From Teredinibacter purpureus (GTDB taxonomy: Bacteria > Pseudomonadota > Gammaproteobacteria > Pseudomonadales > Cellvibrionaceae), in contig NZ_CP060092.1 of NCBI RefSeq assembly GCF_014217335.1, forward strand, positions 1,443,501 through 1,507,500: a stretch of 64,000 bases of DNA, in the 5' to 3' direction. The notes beneath the pieces were generated by a model that was not told the DNA's origin, did no database searches, and worked only from the letters and a program-made list of their open reading frames with translations. A program made the position numbers and the translations under genes. Positions 1 through 10,001 of the stretch are shown here, piece after piece. Position 1 is the stretch's first letter; each line of letters begins with the position of its first letter.

Positions 1-4
1 AACG

Positions 5-36
5 CTAAGCCCCTCTTTCGAGGGGCTTAGGTTTTT
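5..36 (+). terminator. Rho-independent terminator, first hairpin at window edge
   Basis: An 11-bp perfect stem (CTAAGCCCCTC / GAGGGGCTTAG, loop TTTC) is followed by GTTTTT on the plus strand. It would end a plus-strand transcript entering from outside the window. A second palindrome (TTTCACCTATATAGGTGAAA, 35-54) lies between it and the prs stop and has no T-run on the minus strand. Confidence 0.6.
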
Positions 37-57
37 CACCTATATAGGTGAAAGCCT

Positions 58-1011
58 TTAGCTGTTCGGTTCTCCGAACATTGCGCTTAACGATTCTTCG
101 TTGCTGATGCGACGCATAGCTTCTGCGAGCATATTCGCGAGGGTAAGCGTGCGAATAAGGTCGCAATTTTTACCGGCATCAGAAAGCGGGATAGAATCGG
201 TAATGACGAGTTCATCTATTTGGGAGGCGTTTAATCGCTCAATGGCCGGCCCAGATAAAACTGGGTGGGTGGCGTAAGCGATAACTTTTTTAGCGCCGTG
301 TTTTTTCAGGGCTTTGGCTGCGTTGCACAAAGTGCCTGCAGTATCGACCATGTCGTCGACCAGTAAGCAGGTGCGCCCGTCAATATCGCCAATAATGTTC
401 ATGACTTCGGCTACGTTGGCTTTGGGGCGACGTTTATCAATAATGGCCAGCTCTATGCCGAGACGTTTGGCCACGGCCCGCGCTCGAACGACGCCGCCTA
501 TGTCTGGTGATACGACGACCAAGTCTTCAAATTTTTGTTTTTCGATATCTTGTAGGAGTACCGGAGAGCCGTAAACGTTATCAACGGGTACGTCGAAAAA
601 GCCTTGAATTTGTTCCGCGTGAAGATCAACAGTGAGCACTCGATCGACGCCTACGGTAACCATCATGTCGGCTACAACTTTGGCTGTAATAGGGACGCGG
701 GCTGATCGAACACGGCGATCTTGGCGGGCGTAACCAAAGTAGGGGACAACGGCAGTAATGCGTCCAGCGGAAGCGCGGTGAAGCGCGTCCACCATCACGA
801 TCAATTCCATGATGTTGTCGTTGGTAGGGTTACAGGTCGGCTGAATAACAAATACGTCGCGACCGCGAACGTTTTCGTTTAGCTCCACCATAATTTCACC
901 GTCAGAAAACTTATCGACGGTGACATCCCCGAGTGGTATTCCTAAATTCGAGACGACTTTTTCGGCAAGTTCAGGATTGGCGTTGCCACTAAATACCATC
1001 AAATCAGGCAC
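58..1011 (-). CDS. prs: Ribose-phosphate pyrophosphokinase
   Basis: Makes PRPP from ribose 5-phosphate and ATP in the cytoplasm, feeding purine, pyrimidine, histidine, tryptophan and NAD synthesis. The protein is 317 aa, usual for class I PRPP synthetases (E. coli 315). It shows the PRPP synthetase signature [17 protein letters not shown] and the PRPP-binding loop [14 protein letters not shown]. The GTG at 1011 is chosen because AGGAG lies just upstream and the protein then starts [10 protein letters not shown], as in the family. The frame stays open further upstream into the tRNA, but that part is not protein-like. The order prs, tRNA-Gln, ispE, lolB matches Pseudomonas. Confidence 0.97.
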   Translation of the reverse strand: MPDLMVFSGNANPELAEKVVSNLGIPLGDVTVDKFSDGEIMVELNENVRGRDVFVIQPTCNPTNDNIMELIVMVDALHRASAGRITAVVPYFGYARQDRRVRSARVPITAKVVADMMVTVGVDRVLTVDLHAEQIQGFFDVPVDNVYGSPVLLQDIEKQKFEDLVVVSPDIGGVVRARAVAKRLGIELAIIDKRRPKANVAEVMNIIGDIDGRTCLLVDDMVDTAGTLCNAAKALKKHGAKKVIAYATHPVLSGPAIERLNASQIDELVITDSIPLSDAGKNCDLIRTLTLANMLAEAMRRISNEESLSAMFGEPNS

Positions 1012-1085
1012 GTTTGTGCTCCTTCTGCAGTTTGTTGCAAAGGTTGAAGGATAGAGTAGGGAGGGTGCGCATAGAAGAATAAAAG

Positions 1086-1160
1086 TGGCTGGGGTGGAAG
1101 GATTCGAACCTTCGCATGACGGGATCAAAACCCGCTGCCTTACCGCTTGGCTACACCCCA
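1086..1160 (-). tRNA. tRNA-Gln (anticodon TTG)
   Basis: The minus strand reads TGGGGTGTAGCCAAGCGG at the 5' end and closes with the complementary ACCCCAG followed by an encoded CCA. The T-arm GGTTCGAATCC is present. The anticodon loop TTTTGAT places TTG at the anticodon, reading CAA. It lies between ispE and prs, as in pseudomonads. Confidence 0.97.
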
Positions 1161-1188
1161 GTAGAACTGTTATCGGACAAACCGAAGA

Positions 1189-2025
1189 TTAGGGGAGGCA
1201 TTGATGCAGTGGCGAATGATTTACGCCCTTGGCCACAAAGCCTTTCAAATGCTCGGGTCGTTTGGCAAAAACATTCTGCGCTTGCTGTTTAGAGCCGAAG
1301 CCTGCAAATACACATGCTCCCGTTCCGGTTAGCTGCGCTGAGCCATAAAGACTGAGCCAATCAACCGCATCTCTCACCTGCGGGAACAGTCGTTCAACCA
1401 GTGGCTGACAGTCGTTTTTCCCGCCCTTCTCGAGGAAGGCGGCTACTGTAATGGCGAGCGTATCTCTTGTCAAATCTTTATGTGAAAAAATTGCAGCGGT
1501 ACTCACGTGACAGCTAGGCGCAATAATTACGTACCACTGATTTGATATTTCAATTGGGCACAATTGATCGCCAATTCCAGATGCCCAAGCGGATTTGCCT
1601 CGGACGAAAACGGGGACGTCTGCACCCAGTTGTCGACCCAGCTGTGCGAGTTCGTCGTCTGAGAGGCCGCATTGCCAGAGCGCATTCAGGCCGACGAGTG
1701 CTGTCGCCGCATTGCTACTGCCGCCGCCAATACCGCCGCCCATGGGAAGTTGTTTGTGCAAGTAGAGGTTGGCTCCAAGCGTTGTTCCGGAGGTTTGCTG
1801 TAATAGCTTCGCGGCTTTTACGACTAGGTTGTCATCATGTGGAACACCGGGAATCTCTGGTGCAAGGTTAATCTCCCCGCTGGTATTAGTGTCCAGTTCG
1901 AGCCTATCTCCCACGTCTAGTAGCTGAAAGACTGTTTGAAGCTCGTGGTAGCCATCGGCACGTCGGCCAGTGATATGAAGGAATAGGTTGAGTTTCGCCG
2001 GGCACGGCAGGGATATAGCTGGCAA
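1189..2025 (-). CDS. ispE: 4-diphosphocytidyl-2-C-methyl-D-erythritol kinase
   Basis: GHMP-family kinase of the MEP isoprenoid pathway; phosphorylates CDP-ME at the 2-hydroxyl using ATP. The 278-aa product opens with [19 protein letters not shown], typical of IspE. It carries the glycine-rich ATP loop [15 protein letters not shown] near residue 95 and the C-terminal GTGACVF motif. The start is TTG, 4 nt after the lolB stop, with GGGAG in the end of lolB as the likely ribosome site, so translation is probably coupled to lolB. Confidence 0.96.
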   Translation of the reverse strand: MPAISLPCPAKLNLFLHITGRRADGYHELQTVFQLLDVGDRLELDTNTSGEINLAPEIPGVPHDDNLVVKAAKLLQQTSGTTLGANLYLHKQLPMGGGIGGGSSNAATALVGLNALWQCGLSDDELAQLGRQLGADVPVFVRGKSAWASGIGDQLCPIEISNQWYVIIAPSCHVSTAAIFSHKDLTRDTLAITVAAFLEKGGKNDCQPLVERLFPQVRDAVDWLSLYGSAQLTGTGACVFAGFGSKQQAQNVFAKRPEHLKGFVAKGVNHSPLHQCLP

Positions 2026-2029
2026 GGGT

Positions 2030-2605
2030 TTAAAGCTCCCACTTTTTTAGTAATAGCGTGAGGGTGATATTGTCGCGAGAGGCTACCATTTTTGCTGGTA
2101 GCGTTAAATGATCTAGTGCTTGGTAGCGCTTGTATTCGATTGTCCAGCCTTCCTGTTGTAGCGATGTTAGCTGATGCTTTTCGTTTTCGTGCTTCGCGTC
2201 TATTGCGGCGTTGGGTGAGGGGAGGCCGCGAACCCACCATTTCATTGCGCTCACAGGGAAGGCCCAACCTAAATTCATGGTAAGTAATTCTTCTGCACTG
2301 GAGGCCGATTGTTCAGTACCATCCGCAAAGAGTCGAATTTTACCGCGTTGTTTTTCGAGTTTTGCGTTTCCTTGGCCCAATGGCCCGCGAATACGGATTC
2401 TGTAATCGTCGCCCCAGTTATACCAGTCAAAGTGTGCGCTGTGAGCGGTTTTGCCGTAACGGATGGCGAGTTTGCCTTCGACTTGCCAGTTCTCCATTTC
2501 GAGGGTGGTAAGAGGAGTCGTACGTGCGGTTGTTGCGGGTGTTAGGGTGCACCCGCTCAATACGGTGGTGAGTGTGAGGCAGAGTGCCAGTAGGAAGCGC
2601 CGCAT
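2030..2605 (-). CDS. lolB: Outer-membrane lipoprotein receptor LolB
   Basis: Receives lipoproteins from periplasmic LolA and inserts them into the outer membrane. The product is 191 aa, close to the usual size. It begins with a lipoprotein signal peptide ending in lipobox LSGC, with the acylated Cys at about residue 19. The mature start [11 protein letters not shown] and the later [19 protein letters not shown] are LolB-like. It sits between a TPR lipoprotein gene and ispE; the lolB-ispE linkage next to hemA is standard in gammaproteobacteria. Confidence 0.93.
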   Translation of the reverse strand: MRRFLLALCLTLTTVLSGCTLTPATTARTTPLTTLEMENWQVEGKLAIRYGKTAHSAHFDWYNWGDDYRIRIRGPLGQGNAKLEKQRGKIRLFADGTEQSASSAEELLTMNLGWAFPVSAMKWWVRGLPSPNAAIDAKHENEKHQLTSLQQEGWTIEYKRYQALDHLTLPAKMVASRDNITLTLLLKKWEL

Positions 2606-2613
2606 TGTCGTCG

Positions 2614-4380
2614 TTAATCCAGTTGGACTTTAAGTCTGTGTAGGGTTTCGTGGATAACACTGCTTTGAGGGTTAAGTTTAAGCCCTTGTCGCCACACCTT
2701 TTTCGCTTCTTGTTCGCCGCCAGTAATCCAGAGGACTTCACCCAGATGAGCGGCAATTTCGTGATCGGGCATGGCGCTCATGGCTTCTCTGAGACGGGTC
2801 AAAGCAATTTGGTGGTTGCCTCGTCGGTATTCGATCCAGCCGAGGCTATCAATGACGGCCGGGTCTGTTGGGTTCAGCGTAAAAGCCTTTTGAATGTAGG
2901 TGTAGGCTTCGTCTAGCCGATCGGTTCGGTCCGCTAAGGTGTAGCCGAGTGCATTTAGGGCGGCCGTATTGTTGGGCTTGAGCGTAAGAATAAGCTTTAG
3001 ATCTTGCTCGGCCGCTGCAATGTAATCAATACGGGTGTAGAGCATTGCGCGGGAATAAAGAAGGCGAGTGCTTTCTGGGAACTCCAGCAAGCCATCGCTC
3101 AGTACCAGCTCTGCCGCGCTCATTTGCCCAGCGGTCGACATAATCTCTGACTCAAGAACAAACAAGCCTTCTTTGTAATTTCCTTCGGTTTGTACACGCT
3201 GCTCGCGAATCAGTTTAAGCGCCTCTATTTCGCGGTTGCTATTGGTGAGTATGGCGGTAGCTCGTGACATGGCGTTGAGGTAGTTTTGGCCGGGTTCCAC
3301 TTGCTGCAGGTGTGTCAGTGCTTGTGCGGTATCGTCTGTATTTTCGTAAAGGTCGCCCAAGTGGTAGTGTGCGGACGATTCGTAATAGCCGCTATCGAGT
3401 AGCGATTGGAAATGCGCTTTTGAGCTGGCGAGGCGTCCGCTCTCCTTTTCTACGATAGCGAGGGAGAATAATATTTCGGGATCGTTGGGTGCTTGTAACA
3501 GCAGCGTTTCAAACTGGCGGCGGCTTTCGTTTAAATCGGTTGCCGAAATTATACGCGCATAGCGAGCACGCAGTGTGAAGTTATCTGGGTTGTTGGCAAC
3601 GAGGGTAGACAGTTTTTTTAGGGCTAGATCTTGTCGGCCCATTTGCTGAAGAATGCGTGTTTCTTGAAACGCCGCGCGCAAGTTGTTGCTGTCGGCGGCT
3701 AAGACTTTTTCAATCGCTTTTAGCGCGAGCCTGTTTTGCTGGTCGTGTTGGAGCAAAACGCTGTAGCCGAGTAAGAGTTGTTGATTCTTGGGGTATTCCT
3801 GCAAAAGTTGGCGATAATCATTGATGAGGGGGCGAACAGAGGCGACATCTACCTCTGTAGCACGTACAGCGATGGCATCGAATGCTGTAGGCGCGCCGTT
3901 GCGAAGAAGGTCTGTGGCGTGCGCCATGGCTGTCTTTAATTGTTTGGCCTCTATAAGCTCAGCTGTTGCGATAAGCTTGGCTTCATTGTTGTGAGGCTCT
4001 AAGTCTACCCATAGTTCTGCCATCTCAAGTGCTGGCTGATGCGCTTTGAGTATGCGCGCAATTTGTGTCGCGCGAGCCGTAACATCGGGGTCGCGAGTTG
4101 CGATGGATTGCTGAACATAGTTGCTTAGCGCTATATCGTAACGTTTGCGGTCTATCGCCATTTCTGCGACTAAAAGTGCATAGAGAGTATCGCTAGAAAG
4201 AGTGCGGTCAGGAACTTTGGTGGGGGATTCAGTGGGCGAGGTTATCGCGTTGGGATCGGTTTTTTGTGGCTTAGAAGAGGCGCAGCCTTGTAATAAGACG
4301 GCGCCCAGTAGCGCGCTGCCCACCAATTTTAAAGGTGTGGCTAAAAGGTGTTGTCCAATGAGTGTCGACAGCTTAATCAT
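2614..4380 (-). CDS. TPR-repeat lipoprotein next to lolB
   Basis: Tetratricopeptide-repeat lipoprotein of unknown precise role; homologues lie between hemA and lolB in Pseudomonas and relatives. The ATG at 4380 gives 588 aa with a signal peptide and lipobox LLQGC; an in-frame GTG at 4425 would add 15 residues and weaken the signal. The rest is TPR-like helical pairs, with phrases such as NALGYTLADRTDRLDEA and DSLGWIEYRRGNHQIAL near the C-terminus. It ends 8 nt before lolB, so one operon is likely. A scaffold at the cell envelope is inferred from family only. Confidence 0.85.
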   Translation of the reverse strand: MIKLSTLIGQHLLATPLKLVGSALLGAVLLQGCASSKPQKTDPNAITSPTESPTKVPDRTLSSDTLYALLVAEMAIDRKRYDIALSNYVQQSIATRDPDVTARATQIARILKAHQPALEMAELWVDLEPHNNEAKLIATAELIEAKQLKTAMAHATDLLRNGAPTAFDAIAVRATEVDVASVRPLINDYRQLLQEYPKNQQLLLGYSVLLQHDQQNRLALKAIEKVLAADSNNLRAAFQETRILQQMGRQDLALKKLSTLVANNPDNFTLRARYARIISATDLNESRRQFETLLLQAPNDPEILFSLAIVEKESGRLASSKAHFQSLLDSGYYESSAHYHLGDLYENTDDTAQALTHLQQVEPGQNYLNAMSRATAILTNSNREIEALKLIREQRVQTEGNYKEGLFVLESEIMSTAGQMSAAELVLSDGLLEFPESTRLLYSRAMLYTRIDYIAAAEQDLKLILTLKPNNTAALNALGYTLADRTDRLDEAYTYIQKAFTLNPTDPAVIDSLGWIEYRRGNHQIALTRLREAMSAMPDHEIAAHLGEVLWITGGEQEAKKVWRQGLKLNPQSSVIHETLHRLKVQLD

Positions 4381-4817
4381 GGGGTGCGGTAGCTCTTCTA
4401 TGTTATCGGTGTACGGGTAAACCACGGCCTCTGTGGAGGGGCGAAGCCGTCGAGGGTAAGCGGGGCAGGGGAACTAGGGTTTGATAATACAGTATGGCCA
4501 TGCAAAGCCGTGACTCAATTAAAGTATCAAAAGATCGCCTCGAACCCGATTCTTACATTACTTAACGCGCTACCGGTTAGCTTGCTTGCGCGAGCGAATC
4601 GAGATTGCTTAGTATTGACCTCCGCGACGTGTCTTGGGTTCCCGCCAACTTTAAGCCCATAAATAGGGCGTGTTAGCTCAGTATAACAAGCCGCAAGGCA
4701 GATGACCGCTTAGATAACCACTATGTACGTGTGTTTTTATGTTCTCAGACCTTGCCTAAACCGGCGGCAACACAGAAAATGGGCGGCTTTTCCCCGACTC
4801 CGTAATTGATAGGCTCT
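4381..4817. promoter_or_regulatory. Divergent intergenic region, TPR lipoprotein / hemA
   Basis: This 437-bp gap separates two divergent operons, so it should hold a promoter for each. I see no convincing sigma70 pair, riboswitch fold or small ORF, and no clear terminator. Confidence 0.45.
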
Positions 4818-6074
4818 ATGACGCTATTTGCTTTAGGCATTAATCACAATACCGCCAGCCTTGATGTGCGTGAGAAAGTCGCGTTTTCTCCGGCTGAATT
4901 AGAGCGTGCGTTGCGTAATGCTGGCACTCAGGCGTTTATCAGTGAAGTGGCGATTCTATCAACCTGTAATCGCACTGAGATCTACGGCCAGGCCGAGCTG
5001 GATGGCAAACAGCTGTTGGCATGGCTGGCCGATCAAAAAAAGGCGAACGCGGCGGAACTGGAAGGTTGTCATTACTTGTATCAAGGTAGTGATGCGGCTC
5101 GTCATATGATGACGGTAGCCAGCGGGTTGGACTCACTTGTGCTGGGCGAACCCCAAATTTTAGGGCAGATGAAATCGTCGTACGCGGTGGCGCGTGAGGC
5201 GGGAGCACTAGGCAGTGGTTTGCACGATGCTTTTCAGCGCGTTTTCGCTGTGGCGAAAAGAGTGCGCTCAGAAACTGCGATTGGCGAAAACCCTGTATCA
5301 GTTGCTTATGCAGCCGTTTCGTTGGCACAACAGATATTCTCTGATTTGAAACAGGATACCGCACTGTTAATTGGTGCGGGCGAGACCATTGAATTGGTGG
5401 CACGACACCTTAAAAATCAAGGAATTAAGCAGTTGGTTGTCGCCAACCGTACATTGGAGAATGCCCGCCATTTGGCTGAAGAGTTAGATGCTCAAGCCAT
5501 ATTGTTGGCCGATATTCCGGCATACCTGCCGGCTGCAGACATCGTGATATCATCCACGGCCAGTCAGCTGCCATTACTGGGTAAGGGTGCAGTGGAGGCC
5601 GCGCTTAAAATACGCAAACACAAACCCATGTTTATGGTGGATATTGCCGTACCGCGTGATATTGAGTCTCAAGTGGGTGATTTGGCCGATGTTTATTTAT
5701 ATACGGTTGATGACCTAAAAGATGTGATTGACGAGAACATGAAGTCGCGAGAGCAGGCGGCCGAGATTGCACGCGAAATCATTGAACAGGGTGTTGATCA
5801 GTTTAAACATGATCAGCGAGCTCTGTCAGCGGTCGAGGTAATTAAAGGGTTCCGCCAGCAAATGGACGGATTGCGCGAGCAAGAATTGCAAAAGAGCTTA
5901 AAAGCGTTGGAGGCGGGAAGTGATCCGTCGCAAGTGTTGAGTGGCTTAGCGCGCAATCTCACGAATAAATTTTTGCACCAGCCAACGTCTGAATTAAAGC
6001 GCGCAAGTGTCGATGGCAAGACGCAACTATTACAGGATTTTAAAATTTTATTTGGTTTGTCGGACGACGACTAA
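4818..6074 (+). CDS. hemA: Glutamyl-tRNA reductase
   Basis: First committed step of C5 tetrapyrrole synthesis: reduces glutamyl-tRNA to glutamate-1-semialdehyde with NADPH. The protein is 418 aa. The catalytic motif STCNRTEIY puts the nucleophile at Cys50, as in E. coli. SLVLGEPQILGQMK and the NADPH-binding ALLIGAGET follow. The ATG at 4818 is preferred over an in-frame TTG at 4806 because TLFALGINH is the family's N-terminus. First gene of the hemA-prfA-prmC-moeB run. Confidence 0.97.
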   Translation: MTLFALGINHNTASLDVREKVAFSPAELERALRNAGTQAFISEVAILSTCNRTEIYGQAELDGKQLLAWLADQKKANAAELEGCHYLYQGSDAARHMMTVASGLDSLVLGEPQILGQMKSSYAVAREAGALGSGLHDAFQRVFAVAKRVRSETAIGENPVSVAYAAVSLAQQIFSDLKQDTALLIGAGETIELVARHLKNQGIKQLVVANRTLENARHLAEELDAQAILLADIPAYLPAADIVISSTASQLPLLGKGAVEAALKIRKHKPMFMVDIAVPRDIESQVGDLADVYLYTVDDLKDVIDENMKSREQAAEIAREIIEQGVDQFKHDQRALSAVEVIKGFRQQMDGLREQELQKSLKALEAGSDPSQVLSGLARNLTNKFLHQPTSELKRASVDGKTQLLQDFKILFGLSDDD

Positions 6075-6128
6075 ACACCATAGCGCACTCCTCTTGAGCG
6101 GCGCCTTCACTAAAGATAGAAGTGATCA

Positions 6129-7211
6129 ATGAAAGATTCGATTAAAGAAAAGCTGGATAATTTGGTAGAGCGTTACGATGAAGTGGGCGCATTATTGGGC
6201 GATCCCGGTATTATTGGCGATCAAAATAAATTTCGTGATCTAGGCCGAGAATATGCTGAGCTTGAGCCGGTAGTAAAATGTTTTCAGGAATACAGCAGTG
6301 TATCTGACAATATTACCGAAGCGCGTAGCTTAATGGATGATAGCGACCCCGATATGCGTGAAATGGGGGTGGAAGAGTTTAAAGCCAACGAAGCGCTACT
6401 TGAACCGCTAGAATTACAGTTGCAGAAATTGTTGTTGCCTAAAGATCCGAATGATACCAAAAACGTATTCCTCGAAGTGCGCGCTGGTACAGGTGGAGAT
6501 GAGGCCGCAATTTTTTCGGGAGATTTATTTCGCATGTATTCTCGTTACGCCGAAAACCGTGGCTGGCGAGTAGAGGTTATCAGTGAGAGTTTGGGCGATC
6601 ACGGCGGATATAAAGAAATTATTTCCCGTGTTGTTGGTCAAGGTGTGTATTCTCAAATGAAATTTGAGTCGGGCGCTCACCGCGTACAGCGTGTGCCCGA
6701 AACCGAATCTCAGGGGCGCATTCATACGTCGGCGTGCACAGTTGCTATTATGCCGGAGGCTGATGAAGCCGAAGATGTTGATATCAATAAAGGTGATTTA
6801 CGCATAGATACCTTCCGTGCATCGGGAGCGGGTGGTCAGCACGTTAACAAAACGGATTCAGCCATTCGCATCACGCACGTACCTACAGGCCTTGTGGTTG
6901 AATGTCAGGATGAACGTTCACAGCATAAAAACAAAGCAAAGGCGATGTCGTTATTAGCGGCACGCTTAAATAATGCTGAATCCGAAAAAGCCGCCGCAGA
7001 ACAGGCCAGTGAGCGTAAAAGCTTAGTCGGAAGTGGCGATAGGTCCGAGCGTATTCGTACCTATAATTATCCTCAAGGACGTGTAACGGATCACCGTATC
7101 AATTTAACCTTGTATAAACTTGACGAGATTATGCAGGGCGGTTTAGACGATGTTGTGCAGCCTCTCGTGAATGAACATCAAGCTGACCAATTAGCCGCTC
7201 TGGCGAATTAA
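6129..7211 (+). CDS. prfA: Peptide chain release factor 1
   Basis: Class I release factor reading UAA and UAG. The 360-aa product has the tripeptide anticodon region [14 protein letters not shown] (PxT type, as expected for RF1) and the GGQ motif in [10 protein letters not shown] at residues 235-237, which triggers peptidyl-tRNA hydrolysis. The Gln is the methylation target of PrmC, encoded directly downstream. The stop overlaps the prmC start by one base. Confidence 0.97.
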   Translation: MKDSIKEKLDNLVERYDEVGALLGDPGIIGDQNKFRDLGREYAELEPVVKCFQEYSSVSDNITEARSLMDDSDPDMREMGVEEFKANEALLEPLELQLQKLLLPKDPNDTKNVFLEVRAGTGGDEAAIFSGDLFRMYSRYAENRGWRVEVISESLGDHGGYKEIISRVVGQGVYSQMKFESGAHRVQRVPETESQGRIHTSACTVAIMPEADEAEDVDINKGDLRIDTFRASGAGGQHVNKTDSAIRITHVPTGLVVECQDERSQHKNKAKAMSLLAARLNNAESEKAAAEQASERKSLVGSGDRSERIRTYNYPQGRVTDHRINLTLYKLDEIMQGGLDDVVQPLVNEHQADQLAALAN

Positions 7212-8077
7212 TGAGTGAGCGCTCTGTTGCGGTTACGTTAAAACGTGCCGCTGAGTTACAAACGGTCAGCGATAGCGCTCGGCTGGATACTGAATTATTA
7301 CTCAGTCATGTTTTAGATAAGAATCGCACATGGCTTTTTACTTGGCCTGAAAAGCAGTTGTCTGAAAGCCAAATGCAAGCCTTCGATAGACTGTTTCGGC
7401 GTCGATTGAACGGCGAGCCTATCGCCCATATTCTGGGTGAAAAAGAATTTTGGTCCCTTCCTTTTTATGTAGATGCATCCACTCTTATTCCTCGCCCCGA
7501 TACCGAGCGGTTAGTTGAATGTACGCTAGAGCGGGCAGGGGGAAACTCAGCGCTATTAGATTTAGGTACCGGCACTGGCGCAATTGCGCTAGCGTTGGCC
7601 AGTGAAATGCCCTGTGCAACAATAATCGCTGTCGATAAATCCGAGAAGGCTGTGGCATTGGCTACCCGCAACCGGGATCGTTTGCAATTGTCGAATGTAA
7701 CGTTGCGCGTGAGCGATTGGTTTGAAGCACTGAAAGGCGAACGGTTTGATTTTATTGTGAGTAATCCACCCTATATCGATGCAAACGATCCACACTTGAA
7801 CGAGGGTGATGTTGCCTTCGAGCCGGCTAGCGCGTTGGTGGCTCAAGATCAGGGTATAGCGGACATTCACACGATTATTGCCGAAGCACCGTTGTATTTG
7901 GGCGATAACGGTTTGTTGTTGTTGGAGCATGGCTGGCAGCAGGCGGCTTTAGTGCGAGACTTGTTCAAACGGTACGGTTTTCGTGAGGTGCAAACCTTTA
8001 ATGATATTGGGGGTAATGAGCGTGTGACTCTTGCCAAAAAACCTCTTGATGCATGTGCTTCCAATAGGAGCGAATGA
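7211..8077 (+). CDS. prmC: Release-factor glutamine N5-methyltransferase
   Basis: SAM-dependent methyltransferase that modifies the GGQ glutamine of RF1 and RF2. At 288 aa it has an N-terminal helical domain, then the Rossmann motif LLDLGTGTGAIALALA and the catalytic VSNPPYIDAND signature. It overlaps prfA upstream and moeB downstream by a few bases, consistent with one operon. Confidence 0.96.
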   Translation: MSERSVAVTLKRAAELQTVSDSARLDTELLLSHVLDKNRTWLFTWPEKQLSESQMQAFDRLFRRRLNGEPIAHILGEKEFWSLPFYVDASTLIPRPDTERLVECTLERAGGNSALLDLGTGTGAIALALASEMPCATIIAVDKSEKAVALATRNRDRLQLSNVTLRVSDWFEALKGERFDFIVSNPPYIDANDPHLNEGDVAFEPASALVAQDQGIADIHTIIAEAPLYLGDNGLLLLEHGWQQAALVRDLFKRYGFREVQTFNDIGGNERVTLAKKPLDACASNRSE

Positions 8078-8838
8078 AAAAAATGAATGATCAGCAGTTG
8101 CTCCGTTACAGCCGCCATATTTTATTAGCCTCTGTAGGCGTGGAAGGGCAAGAGCGCTTTATAGAGAGCCGTGTGCTTATTGTTGGCTTGGGAGGGTTAG
8201 GCTCGCCCGTTGCACTTTATTTAGCGGCATCAGGTATTGGTGAGTTGGTGATAGTGGATGATGACAGCGTTGAAGAAACCAACTTGCAGCGACAAATTAT
8301 TCATACGGAAAAATCCCTTGGTAAAACAAAAGTCACTTCAGCGCAAGGCGCATTAGAAGAATTGAATTCAACTGTAGAGTTGTTTGTTTTTGATAAGCGA
8401 TTATCAGGGCAGGAGCTGTTGCAGCAAGTGGAGCAAGCAACTGTAGTGGTGGATTGTTCCGATAATTTCACCACCCGAAAACAATTGAACCACGCTTGTT
8501 ATACCTTAAATACACCCTTGGTTTCAGGTGCGGCTATTCGTTTAGAAGGGCAGTTAACAGTTTTTGATTTTCGCAATGAGCAAAGCCCGTGTTATGAATG
8601 CTTATACCAACTTACGGGTGATGAAGATTTAAGTTGCGCAAACAATGGCGTGCTCTCGCCCGTAGTGGGTGTTGTGGGAGCATCGCAGGCTTTAGAGGCG
8701 CTAAAGTTAATTGGCGGTTTTGGTAAACCAATGGTAGGGCAGCTAGGTTTATTTGATGGCGGCGCAAATGTTTGGCGTTATTTAACGATTAACAAAGATC
8801 CTGCATGTGGGTGTTGTGGCAAAGCAGGGAGTGTTTGA
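8074..8838 (+). CDS. moeB: HesA/MoeB/ThiF-type adenylyltransferase
   Basis: E1-like enzyme that adenylates the C-terminus of a ubiquitin-like sulfur carrier (MoaD or ThiS). The 254-aa product has the nucleotide loop GLGGLGSPVALYLAASG, the family signature EETNLQRQIIH, and two Cys pairs (CYEC, CGCC) for the structural zinc. Its place after prmC favours moeB, as in Pseudomonas, but ThiF cannot be excluded from sequence alone. It converges on the next gene; a weak hairpin (CGAGAGGCTTCTCG) follows the stop. Confidence 0.9.
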   Translation: MKKMNDQQLLRYSRHILLASVGVEGQERFIESRVLIVGLGGLGSPVALYLAASGIGELVIVDDDSVEETNLQRQIIHTEKSLGKTKVTSAQGALEELNSTVELFVFDKRLSGQELLQQVEQATVVVDCSDNFTTRKQLNHACYTLNTPLVSGAAIRLEGQLTVFDFRNEQSPCYECLYQLTGDEDLSCANNGVLSPVVGVVGASQALEALKLIGGFGKPMVGQLGLFDGGANVWRYLTINKDPACGCCGKAGSV

Positions 8839-8869
8839 CGAGAGGCTTCTCGTGATGTTTATCCTATGT

Positions 8870-9886
8870 TTACGAACGTCCAGCGCGTATTTCTTGTAGA
8901 TAAAAAGGGATCATTTTTTCTAAATACAGATTGTCTTCTTTTTTTGCGGTTCTATCGATCGATAGAACACTCGCATCACCAACCAATACCAGCGAGTCAG
9001 GTGCAATAATATACTCCTCAATGCTATCGATTTGGCAGCAGGTTTTGTTCAAATGCCAGCCGGTACGAAGGCTTATCTGCGTATTCGAGAGGATTATTTT
9101 TGAGCTGCCAACAAACCCCAAAAACATATGAACAGCCAAAACATCAATAACGCCTATTATGATATTGGCCACCATAGACTGCCCTTTCGTCATAAATACT
9201 AGGAGAACGGTGGCAATGGCAAACATGCTGACGATAAGTAGACCGGGCGTTAAATTGTGATAGTTAAATGGCGTACTAATGGAGGTTTTATTTTTTAGCT
9301 GTTTAACGGTTAATTGCGTGTTTGTGGGCAGAGGAATAGGCTGAAAGTGAAGGCCGTGTTTTTCCCAGTAGGCTAATAAGGGGAGGTTTAGTTCTTCGTG
9401 GCTCCGTACACTATTTTTTGAATATACTCGATTGTGAAAAGGTAGCGCCATTGTGATCGCCATTTTTTCTGCAATGGTCCTTGCGTAAACCGGGGAATCT
9501 CCCTCGTAGATAATCGAATTGTTTACGCCTAATAGGCTTATCGGAAAGTAGCTTGCAGTATTGTTTTTTGTTGTTCGTTTCGTTTTTATTCTAAGAACGA
9601 TTGCTTTTGCTTTTTTATGGCTAAAACGTATTTTTTTAAAGACAAATATGAATCGTTTTTGCAGGGTTAAGGTTTTGTGTTCGTTATCGATGACGAGCGT
9701 TTTTCGATAGAGCAACCGGTATAACCCCAGCAGCGCCAGTGCTACGGCTATGTAGCGTTCTAAGAATTGAGTTTGAACACTGCCTTGGCTAATGTTTTGA
9801 CTGATTAACAAAGCAACGGATAGCCAGAAAAAACCTGATAAATAGTGTTTGTAGGGTTCTACAAGAAGGTCTATTGAATGTGTCAT
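8870..9886 (-). CDS. Hypothetical membrane protein
   Basis: I do not recognise this 338-aa protein. It has a repeated layout: two predicted membrane segments near residues 17-55 followed by a beta-rich, basic stretch, then two more segments at about 212-255 followed by a second beta-rich stretch (SKIILSNTQISLRTGW). This recalls bacterial PH-domain membrane proteins, but only in layout. The gene is noticeably more A+T-rich than its neighbours and has no obvious ribosome site, so it may be acquired. It converges on moeB. Confidence 0.6.
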   Translation of the reverse strand: MTHSIDLLVEPYKHYLSGFFWLSVALLISQNISQGSVQTQFLERYIAVALALLGLYRLLYRKTLVIDNEHKTLTLQKRFIFVFKKIRFSHKKAKAIVLRIKTKRTTKNNTASYFPISLLGVNNSIIYEGDSPVYARTIAEKMAITMALPFHNRVYSKNSVRSHEELNLPLLAYWEKHGLHFQPIPLPTNTQLTVKQLKNKTSISTPFNYHNLTPGLLIVSMFAIATVLLVFMTKGQSMVANIIIGVIDVLAVHMFLGFVGSSKIILSNTQISLRTGWHLNKTCCQIDSIEEYIIAPDSLVLVGDASVLSIDRTAKKEDNLYLEKMIPFYLQEIRAGRS

Positions 9887-9950
9887 ATTTAAAATATTGA
9901 TCGTTATCTTTTGTTGCCGAGTGTAAAGTCATTTTTTCGAGGTTTAAAAC

Positions 9951-9980
9951 GAAAAAAGCCCTGCTTGTTTAGCAGGGCTT
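9951..9980 (-). terminator. Rho-independent terminator of the TonB receptor gene
   Basis: On the minus strand AAGCCCTGCT, a 5-nt loop and AGCAGGGCTT are followed directly by a run of T, about 20 nt after the receptor stop codon. Confidence 0.85.
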
Positions 9981-10001
9981 CAGATTACACTATATTTGAA
10001 C

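Noticed and set aside
4806..4817. TTG 4806 as hemA start
   Set aside because: ATG 4818 gives the family N-terminus TLFALGINH and places the catalytic Cys at 50.
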